64,000 nt of DNA from Malachius bipustulatus (Eukaryota > Arthropoda > Insecta > Coleoptera > Melyridae). Shown here one piece after another: positions 1 through 9,592 of the stretch; position 1 is the stretch's first letter; each line of letters starts with the position of its first letter. The stretch spans positions 47,667,341-47,731,340 of the forward strand of contig OU342632.1 in assembly GCA_910589415.1 (NCBI GenBank). Direction: 5' to 3'. The notes under the pieces are model-generated. The model was given only the letters and a program-made list of their open reading frames with translations. It did no database searches and was not told the origin of the DNA. The position numbers were made by a program, and so were the translations under genes.

Positions 1-297
1 CCCTTTTTTTTTTGTTGAGAAAACAACTTCATGAATCTTGAATGGCTTTTTGCAAATAAACATCAGTACCAATTTCAGTCCAAGGAAAAACCAAAATTTT
101 GATTGTGATTTCAAATATTTACCTTTTCATTTCATTTTGACCAAACTAAAGTGGAAATTTGACTTACAGTGAAAATTTGACGCAAAGTGGAAAATTGACG
201 TATTTTAACAAATATTTTCTAAAGTGAATTAAAAGTTGAGAAAATTCGTACAGTTAGGCAACATTGTACAGGGTTAGTCGAGAGACCTGCTTTGCTT
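1..297. other. AT-rich sequence, no gene seen
   Basis: No coding potential is recognised. Around 150-200 an 18-bp unit of the form AGTGGAAATTTGAC recurs three times imperfectly (near 150, 168 and 186), a minor direct repeat. Confidence 0.5.
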
Positions 298-633
298 TCA
301 CCCCGGCTCCTTCTTGATTCTAGTGAAGAAAAGAAAAACTGTGTTAAGTAAATAAACAAAAGAGGTGTCATAAAATTTGGATACAATACCGACTTTTATT
401 GACCTGTTTGTATTCAATTGTTGGATGATGGCGTGCGGATTTGGGTTACCACCTGATTGAAGACTGTAGAAATGCAATATATTGGCCCCTTCTCGAACAG
501 ATGGAGTGACCGGATATCGTTGGGCTAGTTCTGGACCATTTGCAGCATCGGTGACGGCGACATCGGGGGCGGCGGTGTTGGAGACGGCGTCGACGAGGGC
601 GGCGGCATCGGTGGTTGACTGTAGATCTGACAT
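298..633 (-). CDS. Hypothetical 111-aa protein, or first exon of one
   Basis: The minus-strand ORF starts at an ATG at 633 and its product begins MSDLQSTTDAAALVDAV. The first 75 residues are Ala/Asp/Val-rich and look protein-like. The last 35 are hydrophobic and less convincing, so the real gene may splice away or be truncated there. A TATA box on the same strand lies about 380 bases upstream (1006-1015), with a plausible initiator (TTCAGA, near 978) between. I do not recognise the family. It could be the first coding exon of a host gene or the start of a gag of another LTR element. The Copia at 1023-6980 sits directly upstream of the putative promoter. No conserved catalytic motif is visible. 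Confidence 0.3.
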   Translation of the reverse strand: MSDLQSTTDAAALVDAVSNTAAPDVAVTDAANGPELAQRYPVTPSVREGANILHFYSLQSGGNPNPHAIIQQLNTNRSIKVGIVSKFYDTSFVYLLNTVFLFFTRIKKEPG

Positions 634-1005
634 TGCGGGACAGTGGCGAGACTTGGCACTCTTGGCAGTGACTTGACTGACTGACGGTGTTGTTACTTAT
701 CAACAGAAAACTTCTCGGGGGAAACTGTTATAGGAAATCCCAAATCAGTCAAACCTGACAGCTATAATCGGCTCTCTTGGGTAGTTAAGCGTTCCAGAAT
801 GACTGGCTCTCTTAAATAGACAAGCTTTCCAAATTACAGGGCAGGTCTTGGCGTGAAGATAGATAGGTATATTCGGCGTAAGGCAGGTAATGAGAGGATG
901 AGTTACTTCTTCTAGGCGGAGAATTGCTTCTTTCTAGGCTTAGTAACTCGGGTGTTTCAGGATCTGGATCAGATTTCTGAATGCATTTCTATTGAAAAAT
1001 CCAGC

Positions 1006-1015
1006 CTATTTATAG
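1006..1015 (-). promoter_or_regulatory. TATA box upstream of the 298-633 ORF
   Basis: The minus strand reads CTATAAATAG here, close to a textbook TATA box. A TTCAGA initiator-like sequence lies about 36 bases downstream near 978. The first ATG of the ORF follows at 633. The Copia target duplication (1018-1022) begins only two bases upstream of the box. Confidence 0.35.
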
Positions 1016-1022
1016 TTGAGAC

Positions 1023-1253
1023 TGTTAATTTTCGGTACCTCTCGGGGAGAAAAAATACACTATTTAATAATTCGAACTAAGATTTATTTAACTTCGAACA
1101 GAACAGAGAAAAACACATACTTCTACAACGACTGCCATGTTTGTTATATTTTATAATATTATAATTCGTCGCTCTCCCACTGGTGGCTCTGTAAGCTACG
1201 TCACAACAAAAAGCGCCGTTGCCTAACTGTGTGAGATTGCCCTCAATTTAACA
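1023..1253 (-). repeat. Copia 3' LTR (231 bp)
   Basis: On the plus strand it begins TGTTAAT and ends ATTTAACA, so both LTR ends carry the TGTTAA/TTAACA inverted termini (TG...CA). Compared with the 5' LTR it has T instead of C at its eighth base and six rather than five A's after GGGGAG. Confidence 0.95.
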
Positions 1254-1652
1254 CTCCTCCTCAATCGAACATAGTTTTAAATTTCTTAAAATTAAACTTA
1301 AAATTGTTACATTTACAGGTTTTGTTAACATATCTGCTAATTGCTGCTTAGTATTCACATACTGTACATTTATTACACCTTCCTCTACTTTTTGTTTTAT
1401 AAAATTAAATTTGATATCCATATGTTTGAGTCGTTTCTGGTCAGGATTTTTGACAGCCTTAATAGTACTCTGATTATCCTCAAAGATAGTGACGCAAGCA
1501 ATTTTAATATTTAACTCTGATAACAATTTTAACATCCAACAAGCCTCAACCGCAGCCTCGCACAACGCTACAAATTCTGCTTCAGCAGTGCTAAGTGCAA
1601 CTGTTCCCTGCTTTTTGGACCTCCAAATTACAACATTATCAAATACTTTAAA
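1248..1652 (-). pseudogene. Copia gag-pol, C-terminal RNase H fragment (separated by insertion)
   Basis: This is the downstream part of the Copia polyprotein, cut off from the rest by the 1333-bp insertion at 1653-2985. It contains the end of RNase H: VALSTAEAEFVAL with the catalytic Glu, FEDNQS with a catalytic Asp, and QLADMLTKPV with the last Asp. The reading frame joins the upstream part exactly when the insert is removed, with no base lost or gained. The stop codon (1248-1250) sits within the LTR border, as is common in Copia elements. Confidence 0.9.
1254..1262 (-). other. Copia polypurine tract
   Basis: The minus strand reads GAGGAGGAG directly before the 3' LTR, the expected position for the plus-strand DNA primer. 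Confidence 0.75.
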
Positions 1653-1802
1653 AACCTTCTTGCGCATCAATCGCAGAAATAGTGTATTTTTATGCGATTC
1701 AATAATAAATATTTTCTTCCTATTTTTTTTATAATGAATTTAATGAAAAATAATCCGATTTTTTTTTGGGAAAACTCCACCTACCTACAAAAAAAAAAAA
1801 GA

Positions 1803-1880
1803 ATGATCCTCTCGTGGATGCGAACCCGCTCCAACAGTTAGCTAGTCAAGGATGTAACAAACTGAGCCACACGGTGCGTT
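1803..1880 (-). repeat. tRNA-like module in repeat copy 1
   Basis: On the minus strand a pol III A-box-like TGGCTCAGTTTGTTA (1855-1869) is followed about 30 bases later by a B-box-like GGGTTCGCATCC (1817-1828). That is tRNA spacing. It suggests a SINE-like or tRNA-derived piece carried inside the 1.33-kb element. The same module is clearer in the copies at 53170-53255 and 62620-62702. Confidence 0.55.
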
Positions 1881-2816
1881 TCGAATTTGTAGTGATGATG
1901 GGGTAGATATATGTAGTACGTCAGGTACCTACATCTACTCATTTTATTTTTTAAACTGGTCATATCTTAGTTATTAAAAAACCAATTTGAATACTTTTTT
2001 CACCTGCATGTAGGTGATTTAATTGTTGTTGCGTTTGCTCTTCTAATTTTCAGAACCATTCATAATTGAATGTGAAAAAAAATAAAAAAGAAATTGCGAA
2101 CCATTTCATCGATTTAATAATTTTATATAAGTGTAAGCTAATTTTGCACAAGCGAAAAACTTTTTTATCTTTCGTTTAAAGTGCTACATTAATCAAGGCG
2201 AATTGAAGCTAAGACATCAAATTATATGTTAAAGCAAAAAAAAATGGAAAATTTCGGTTCAACTTCTTCAAAAATGGACTCATAAACGGTTATAGAATTG
2301 ACACATTTTCACCCTTTTTCCTACCCACGACACTGGCTTATTAATGGAAAATATGCTAATTTTATTGCATTAACTCAAATTTCCAATAATTTTTTTCAAA
2401 TCCTGTTAATTTTATTTCAAAGTTTTTTTGCCATCTTGCTCATACAATGGTTCAAAAAATTGTCAATTTTCCGTTAATGTTCAAAAAATTCAAATGGCCG
2501 CCATTTTGAAACGGCTCGGCCGATTTTGCTCAAGTGCAACACCAGACCACTCCTTGTGGACATCTTACTCTCACAAAAATTTCAGCCCCCTAGATTGAAA
2601 ACTGCGGCCAGAAACCGTGCCTCAAGGAACGGATTTGGGGAACTTTGAAAGGACACCCTGTAGAAGTAACGTGACTTTTGGATTTTTTTTTCAACGAAAA
2701 TCTAAAGTCATTCCCAAGCTTTACAAGAATCCAAAATTTCGTTCACTAATCTTGAAAGATAAAGCTACAGGAGCGTTTTTAAAATCGAAAAATCGTGATT
2801 TTGGAGAAATAAATAA

Positions 2817-2848
<32 letters not shown>

Positions 2849-2849
2849 C
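2817..2849. repeat. AT microsatellite within repeat copy 1
   Basis: An (AT)n/(TATA)n run of about 33 bases lies in the body of the 1.33-kb repeat, matched at 19599-19629. It is the point at which the copy near 53.4/61.7 kb is split. Confidence 0.8.
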
Positions 2850-2985
2850 GTGGGCAGGTGAATTTTGGAAAACCACTTTTTCGTGATCTGGGGGTCATGA
2901 TCGGTGGACATTTGATGAGTTTGGGTGATTTTCGAAAAGTGATGTCGTCCTCAATAGTGTATTTTTTTGTTAAAAAATACACTAA

Positions 2986-5900
2986 TAAGTATCCTGTAGT
3001 AGACTTCCTGTCTTCACTTCTTCCCCAATCTGCATCAGCAAAACCTACTAGAGGAATATCTCCCTTATCTGGAACATATACTAACTTATAGTCTGCTGTC
3101 CCCTTTATATATCTTAGAATTCTTTTTAATGCATTCCACAATTCCATACAAGGCTGAGATTGAAACCTGCTTAGATAACACACTGAGCTAGCTAAATCTG
3201 GTCTTGAGCCTATAGTAGCGTACATTAATGACCCAATTAGTGATCTACATTTAGTTTCAAGTGACATATCAATTTTACGATTTTTATCTAATGTAAAATT
3301 AACATCCATAGGTATGTTACATGGATTACAATTTTCCATACCAAATTTCTTTAATACAGTTTTTAAGTAATCTGACTGATCAATTAATATACAGTCCTCC
3401 TTTCGATGAATTGCAATTCCTAAATATCTTAAATTTTCATCGCCCATATCCTTCATGCGAAAATTAGAGCATAAGAAATTTTTCAATGCATCAATTTCAT
3501 TTTTATCATCACTTAAAATTAACAAATCATCAACATAAACGAGTAAATACATGTTTCCCTTAATATATAAACAATAATCGTTTTCAGACCTCACAAACCC
3601 ATTCTGGACGATTAATTCATGAAATCGTTCATACCAATATTTTGGTGATTTTTTAAGACCGTACAATGATTTTCTCAATTTCAACATGACACCTGACTTA
3701 ACTTTAACCCCTAGTGGCGGCTTTAAATAAACACTTTCGTCGATTCTCCCATATAAAAATGCCCCTTTTACATCCATCTGGGTAATGTAATAATTTTTCT
3801 GAGCTGCTACTGATAACAGAATCCTCAAAGTTTGTAATTTTAATACTGGAGAATATATATCATCAAACTTCCCTTTTTGTTGAAATCCCCTAGCTACTAG
3901 TCTTGCCTTAAACATTTCATTTCCATCTCCCAGTTTCTTCTTTGTGAAAACCCACTTGCAATCTATTGGTTTTACATCCTGAGGCGGTAGAACCTCTTCC
4001 CAAGTTTGACTTTCTTTTAATACATTTATTTCTTCTGCAATTGCTTTTATCCAATCCTCTCTATCTGTTCTTGTCTCTATTTCTTCATAGTTTTTGGGTA
4101 AGTCCTGACAATCATGTCCGATATAAAATGCAAACATGGCATCCCCATCTTCATCATCTGAAAAATTTGTATCATAGTCTTTCATCCATACCGGTTTCGT
4201 TGCTTTTCTTCTCCTTGTGTTTTCTTCTACATCTCGGCATACTCCTCCTGTCTCATTGCTCGATATTTCTTCAAGAATTTCCTTATTTTTCTTCAAATTA
4301 CTATCTTTTCTGCCATCTTCTGTATCTTTAATTCTACTTCCATTATGTGAATCTATATCTTCCTCCGGCCTGGAATGAATAATAATTTCCACCTCATTTT
4401 TTTCAGAATAATTTTCTTCAAATATTACGCTTCGTCCAATTACGATTTTTCTTTCATCCTTATCCCATAATCTCCAAGCACCGTTTGGCGCGTATCCTAC
4501 CATAATTAATTTTTCCCCTTTAGCATCTAATTTTTGTCTCAGTTCTTTAGGAATATGTTTATAAGCTGTACTACCAAAAACACGTAAATTTCCTAGATTT
4601 GGTTTCCTACCTTCCCACAACTCCGCAGGAGTTTTAGCTTTACTTGCCGTTGGGCTTCTGTTAGTTACATAAGCTGAAAAATAAATAGCTTCACCCCACA
4701 TATCTTTAGGTAATTTTGATTCTAGTAAAATAGTTCTAGCTTTATCCCCCAACGTTCTGTTCATTCTCTCCGCAACCCCATTTGATTCAGGATTATAGGG
4801 TACTGTATATTGCATTTTAATACCCTTATTACTACAAAATTTATGAAACTCATTAGTTACATATTCCCCACCATTGTCTGATTTCAATTTTAATAAATTT
4901 GTGCCAAAATGCCTCGTTGCGTAATTATAATAATCTTTAAATTTTTCGAACACCTCAGACTTATTCTTTAATAAATACACAATTACAAAATGGGTATAAT
5001 CGTCGATAAAGGTTAGAAAATATTTATAACCGTCCCATGATGTAGGAGTTATTGGACCGCAAACATCAGTATGAACAAGTTCCAGTGGTTTATGAGCTCT
5101 GTATCCCTCTTTATTAAAAGGTTTTCTGGTCATTTTTCCCAACAGGCAGGGTTCACAAGAATAATTATTGTTAAAATTACAATTTTGTAGGTTATTCAAA
5201 CCGCTCACCAGATCATGCCTATGCAATAATTTTAAATTTTCAATGCCTAAATGACCAAGTCGCCTATGCCATAGTTTTACATTTTCATTATTATCATTTT
5301 TAATATCAACATTATGACATTCTGACATATCAACTTCAAAATTAACCGTATACAATGATCCATTTCTTCGACCAAACATTACCAAATCATTATTATAGAA
5401 TCCCTTAACTGAATTATTTGAAAATGTTACCTTCAATCCATTATCCTCCAATCTAGAGACTGACAGCAAGTTAATTCTTACATCAGGTACATAATATACC
5501 CTCTCGATAGTACATGGTATATTTCTCCCACTACAAACGCTATTTACTTTGACATCACCTATTCCTAAGGCTTCTAACGTTACTCCATTCTTCGCTGCCG
5601 AAATTTTCTTGGGATATCTAAATGGAGTATAATCGCTGATAACTTCCCTATCATTAATTAGATGATCTGAACACCCAGAGTCCATACACCAATTTATTGT
5701 GTTACCTTTCGCACTAGTTGAAGCCGAACTTGAATCCAGTTCCGTAGACATAAAGGCAAGTCTTTTATCTCCTTCATACGTTTCATTACTTGCTGAGAAA
5801 TTGCTACTTCGTCCTCGACCTCTTCCACGAAAGTATCTTCCACCTCCTCTGGATTGATTGTAACCTTGGTAATTTCTGTGAGCCTCTTGACCTTGTCTTT

Positions 5901-6627
5901 GACTAAATCGTCCCTCTTGAACTTGGCTTGGATTGTTGAATCGTTGTTGACCTCGTCCAGCATTATTTACCAACTGTCGACATTGGAACTTCTTGTGACC
6001 GGGCCTGCCACAATGATAACACAAAAAAGCGCAACCAGTATTCTTGTTCTCAAATTCATGGCCTCTACTGCTACTATTACCCTTCTTTCTCTTCTCTTCC
6101 TCACCCATCAGCCTGTTTCTTACAAACTCCAACTGCAAATCTGCTACTGTTTCCAACGCAGTAACTACTGGATCGAAACTACTTGGCATTGCCATCAAAA
6201 TATAATTTATTTTCTCCTCATTGGACAAGTTGTCTCCTGCCTCCTTTAATTGAGAGAAACACTCTTCAATTTTTGCCAAAAAATTTACTAACGATTCACG
6301 TTCATCATACTTCATGTCATTCAATTTTCTCCTCAGATAAAGTCTGCTTCGCACTCCTTTATTTTTGAAGTTCTTTTCTAAATTCGAGAACATTTTATAA
6401 GCCGAATCTTCATTTTTTATAAAATCAATATGGCTGTCTGAAATACCAGCTATTAATATTGCCTGAGCTTTCGCTTCCAGGGTAGCATTCTTTTCATCAG
6501 CTGCGAAACCAGCATTTTCAATAGCATTCAACACTCCATTTTCTCTCAAAATGCTTTTTATCCGAAAACTCCACGCACTAAAATTTTCACCTCCGAAAGG
6601 TACAATGTTATATCTTTCCCTCGACAT
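2986..6627 (-). pseudogene. Copia gag-pol polyprotein (interrupted near its C-terminus)
   Basis: The ATG is at 6627; translation begins MSRERYNIVPF. Domains in order are: a UBN2-type gag (residues about 1-200); a CCHC knuckle CYHCGRPGHKKFQC (about 203-216); an aspartic protease with WCMDSGCSDH; a GAG-pre-integrase HHCC zinc region (LWHRRLGHLG...CEPC); an integrase core with HTDVCGP, SDNGGEY and a downstream VAERMNRT giving D,D,E; a Copia reverse transcriptase (QMDVKGAFLYG, VYVDDLLI with the YVDD box); and the first part of RNase H (ADADWGRSEDRKSTTGY). The frame then runs into the inserted 1.33-kb repeat and would end there with about 70 foreign residues. No internal stop or frameshift is seen before the insertion. 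The protein copies element RNA into DNA and integrates it. Confidence 0.93.
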
Positions 6628-6735
6628 CACGCGGCCTTCTCTGGTACCGTTTTTCTTTGTCTCAACTTGATTTATTCACACTATAATTTCTTCTTCAATT
6701 TTAATAATTTTATTCAATCTGCCTGATAACTGGAC

Positions 6736-6750
6736 TGGGCCCATAACCCT
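6736..6750 (-). other. Copia primer-binding site matching internal tRNA-iMet
   Basis: The minus strand directly inside the 5' LTR reads GGGTTATGGGCCCAG. This is complementary to the anticodon-arm region of eukaryotic initiator tRNA-Met (CTGGGCCCATAACCC), not to its 3' CCA end. Drosophila copia is known to prime from a 5' half-molecule of initiator tRNA-Met in this way, so the same mode is inferred here. Confidence 0.85.
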
Positions 6751-6980
6751 GTTAATCTTCGGTACCTCTCGGGGAGAAAAAATACACTATTTAATAATTC
6801 GAACTAAGATTTATTTAACTTCGAACAGAACAGAGAAAAACACATACTTCTACAACGACTGCCATGTTTGTTATATTTTATAATATTATAATTCGTCGCT
6901 CTCCCACTGGTGGCTCTGTAAGCTACGTCACAACAAAAAGCGCCGTTGCCTAACTGTGTGAGATTGCCCTCAATTTAACA
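6751..6980 (-). repeat. Copia 5' LTR (230 bp)
   Basis: This is the partner of 1023-1253, nearly identical, with ends TGTTAAT and TTTAACA on the plus strand. It is followed by the second GAGAC copy at 6981-6985. Confidence 0.95.
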
Positions 6981-6985
6981 GAGAC

Positions 6986-8304
6986 CACCCTTGTCTTCAT
7001 CCGATGTATTGTATTCGACTTCCGTTACTTCTTTACCGTTAGGAGCTTGCTTTGTGTTTTATCCAAGAAACCAAATTATTTCAGCTTTCCCTGCTTTTCT
7101 GGGATCGGGAAAGCAGCTGAAAGTATGTGTATGAGAATTTTCTATAGGTAGGTGTTTTTTCTTCAAGTCGAAATTCGCATTTTAACGGGTTAATTAGCGG
7201 TTTTAGGTTTATTGATTGTTTAAACTTTATTCGTTTATTCTGGTGCTGTCTGTGATGGGATTTTCTTAATTGATATCTTCAAATTTGAGCATTTATCAGG
7301 GGTAGCTGTGTATGAAAATTCGCTGGCTTATCTAAACGTTTTCGGGTAGTTTTCATTGTTTCAAATGTTTAAGTGGAGTTTTCAAGGGTTTTCCGTGTTG
7401 ATAACTGGTTTCGGGTATTTTTCTCAAGTTGTCTAACTTATTCACTATCATCATGTAAAATTTCGAAGGCGTAGCTTGATTTCGATAATTTTCTTTACTT
7501 ACATCTTGTATGAATGATGGTACAGCTTGATTCTGCTATGTTGCCACGTAGTCCATCTCGTCATTTAATTTATATATTTAATTTTTAATTAATTTTGAAA
7601 AGAGTTTGCCATACCTAGGGGTGGTCTACTTCAACAGATTCAAACTATTGCCCACTGACGTGAAAGTAGAGTCCCTAAACGTTTATTTTACGCTTAATGA
7701 AATATTACAAAAATATGAAAGTCACAGAATATTAGGATGATTTTGATTTGAGCGTAGTTATAAAGCCCTGGTCAACCGCTGTGAAAGCTGATGCCTTTGG
7801 AACGCTGCCAATAGGTTTAGTCGACTGACAGTAGTGACAGCTAAAATCACGATAACCTAATATTCACATTTGTTTATGTTTAGTTTCAATTTTACAATAC
7901 AAATTATTGTATTAGAAAAATTAAACTTAAAATTATCATAAACAGAATAATACAGGATGTTCTTCGAAGAAAATAACATCTTGAATAATACGCCACCTGA
8001 TATAATGATATAAATATTGGGAAAAGCAACAAATGCATTAATTAATAGTTTAATGCCTGCTAAATCAAAAGTGAAATACGATGCGCGACGAAATCTTTCA
8101 CCCTGATTTTGTAATTTTTCTCCTTTTAAAGTTATTTTACAAATTTTCAGTCGACAGTGAAGGATGTAATATTTTCTGTACTTTTGCAATATTTCAATAA
8201 CCAAATTATTTACTTAAAGATAACCATATTTTTTAATAAATATAAAACTGCAATCCATAAAACTTTTTTACATAAAAATTTAATTCTACCGTAAGTAAAA
8301 TTTT
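6986..8304. other. Intergenic, no gene recognised
   Basis: This is the continuation of the pre-Copia target site (1022 originally joined 6986). The minus strand at about 6975-7065 is briefly open with a coding-like composition (APNGKEVTEVEYNTSDED) but only some 29 codons, too little to call. The rest is AT-rich without recognised features. Confidence 0.5.
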
Positions 8305-8455
8305 TTGTATTCAAGTATACTCGTAGATAAAGTATAGTATTCCACTCGCGCATAATGGCAATTATCCACTTAGATGTTACAGCACTCGCCAGAGGCTCGT
8401 GCTGCAATTTTCATCTTCGTGGATAATAGCTATCATTATGCGCTTGTTGAATAAT
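8305..8455. repeat. Dispersed repeat, also inverted at 26485-26615
   Basis: The stretch with TGGATAATAGCTATCATTAT and the preceding ATGTTACAGCACTCG block is found in opposite orientation at about 26485-26615 with scattered differences. Both copies are flanked by other repeats. No coding capacity is seen. Confidence 0.7.
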
Positions 8456-8835
8456 ATACTATTATTTCCATAGCAACGAAGGCATTTCATTATTTTATAT
8501 TCTAAGTTGCGTTTAGGCGGTTGCCAAACTTGAAATTTCGTTCAGATTTAGGTACACCTACTATTATCAATTTACAACATTCTCTGTATAGAGCTTTTGT
8601 GGAAAAATAATTGATGAATTATATGGTATCCGTTCCAGACATTACAGTAGCCTGAATTTTTCATTAATTTTTATCACGGTTATTGAAAAAAATACCTTCA
8701 AAGTCGGATGAGGGAAACTCTGTAACTTGAAAACCAACCGTTGGATTCAATTTTTTTTTTTTGCAAAATATCCGTAATTTTAATAGGCTCTATATCGCCC
8801 TGAATTCGGAGTGCGCGAGTTACTGATCACCTGTA
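8456..8835. repeat. Dispersed repeat, also inverted at 35295-35665
   Basis: About 370 bases match 35295-35665 in reverse orientation, including GATGAGGGAAACTCTGTAAC and GGTATCCGTTCCA. In the 35-kb copy the block lies inside a foldback ending in GATCAGTAA/TTACTGATC. Confidence 0.7.
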
Positions 8836-8845
8836 CACCAAAAGA

Positions 8846-8958
8846 CTAAGGTGACCCATTTAATCCCGCGGGCGGTGTTTGATTCCTGAGGGCGGAGCGT
8901 AACGGACCCCGAGAGAAGAAATTCACCTAAGGGATTAATGTCACTTTAGTCGAGAGGT
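8846..8958. repeat. Small inverted repeat
   Basis: AGACTAAGGTGACCCATTTAATCCC and AGGGATTAATGTCACTTTAGTC form imperfect arms about 22 bases long around a GC-richer loop. CTTTAGTC-type pieces recur at about 9252 and 9285, so this may be the edge of a degraded element. Confidence 0.45.
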
Positions 8959-9555
8959 GTATACGCTATTTTTGGCTATTCCGGTAATTCTATATAAATT
9001 TTTAATAAAGATAATTAAAAACTACTTACATTTGAAGCCTTAACAATAAACAGCAATAAACAGAGTATGCTCTTTTTTTCTATGACAATGATAAACAAAG
9101 TCCCAGTGAAAACGGCGTCATTGTAAACGTCATTATAAAATCAGTGAAAATAAAGATTTTGATATTACTATGGTACGCTTTTATTTGTACTTTAAATCCC
9201 TAGGGATTTTAACTGTCACTTTATATCCCTTGTGACTAAAAGTGACACTTTAGTCTCTAACATGTGAGAGTAAAGTGCGACCACTTTAGTCTCGGAATTG
9301 CAAAAAAATAAATTTAAAATGAAAAATTACACTGACGTTTGATAAATGGGAAAAGCATCCTACAATTTATGTAATAATCTTTTTTTCGTAAAATCAATAG
9401 TTTCAGCGTACGAGAGCCACAAATCAAGATACATCTACACCAACACGTGTTTTTCGTATATTAACGAAAAATGTGAAAAACTGTGTCACAAGATAAATTC
9501 TTAGGCAACGATGCAAACAAGGTCTCGTTCCTCGACCTTGGCCTGCCGGCGGCGT

Positions 9556-9592
9556 CGGGCCTTCGGCCCTCCATGACGGGCCTTCGGCCCGG
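9556..9592. repeat. Tandem GGGCCTTCGGCCC hairpins
   Basis: Two copies of the perfect inverted repeat GGGCCTTCGGCCC lie 20 bases apart in a GC-rich island inside AT-rich DNA. Each could form a tight 5-bp GC stem with a small loop in RNA or single-stranded DNA. A related GGCCCTTCGG is present near 10171. Function is unknown. Confidence 0.6.

Larger units (their letters stand above)
1653..2985 (-). mobile_element. 1333-bp non-autonomous Helentron-like repeat, copy 1 (in Copia)
   Basis: The sequence is nearly identical to 18435-19766. Removing it restores the Copia RNase H frame, which fixes the ends to within a few ambiguous A/T bases and shows no target-site duplication. Read on the minus strand it starts AGTGTATTTTTTAAC, a palindrome pairing with AAAAAAATACACT. 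It ends with a hairpin (TCGCA...TGCGA) and GCGCAAGAAGGTT. An inverted copy of the start (AAAAATACACTATT) lies just inside that hairpin. It also holds an AT microsatellite (2817-2849) and a tRNA-like module (1803-1880). It has no convincing ORF. The T^T insertion, asymmetric inverted start and terminal hairpin match Helentron-type non-autonomous elements; this class assignment is an inference. Confidence 0.75.
1023..6980 (-). mobile_element. Complete Copia (Ty1/copia) LTR retrotransposon with a nested insertion
   Basis: The element is bounded by two LTRs (1023-1253 and 6751-6980) that differ by one substitution and one A in a homopolymer. It is flanked by the 5-bp target duplication GAGAC (1018-1022 and 6981-6985). 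It reads on the minus strand, so the 5' LTR is at the right. The primer-binding site, gag-pol ORF and polypurine tract are all present. Without the 1333-bp insertion at 1653-2985 it would be about 4.6 kb, normal for Copia. Near-identical LTRs imply recent insertion. Apart from the nested insertion the gag-pol frame is open, so this copy was probably active until it was hit. Confidence 0.95.

Noticed and set aside
1803..1880. Functional tRNA gene
   Set aside because: A and B boxes are present but no complete acceptor stem or cloverleaf is evident, and the piece is inside a dispersed repeat.
2617..2886. 89-codon ORF duplicated at 19398-19667
   Set aside because: It lies within the non-coding 1.33-kb repeat, runs through the AT microsatellite and is duplicated only because the repeat is.
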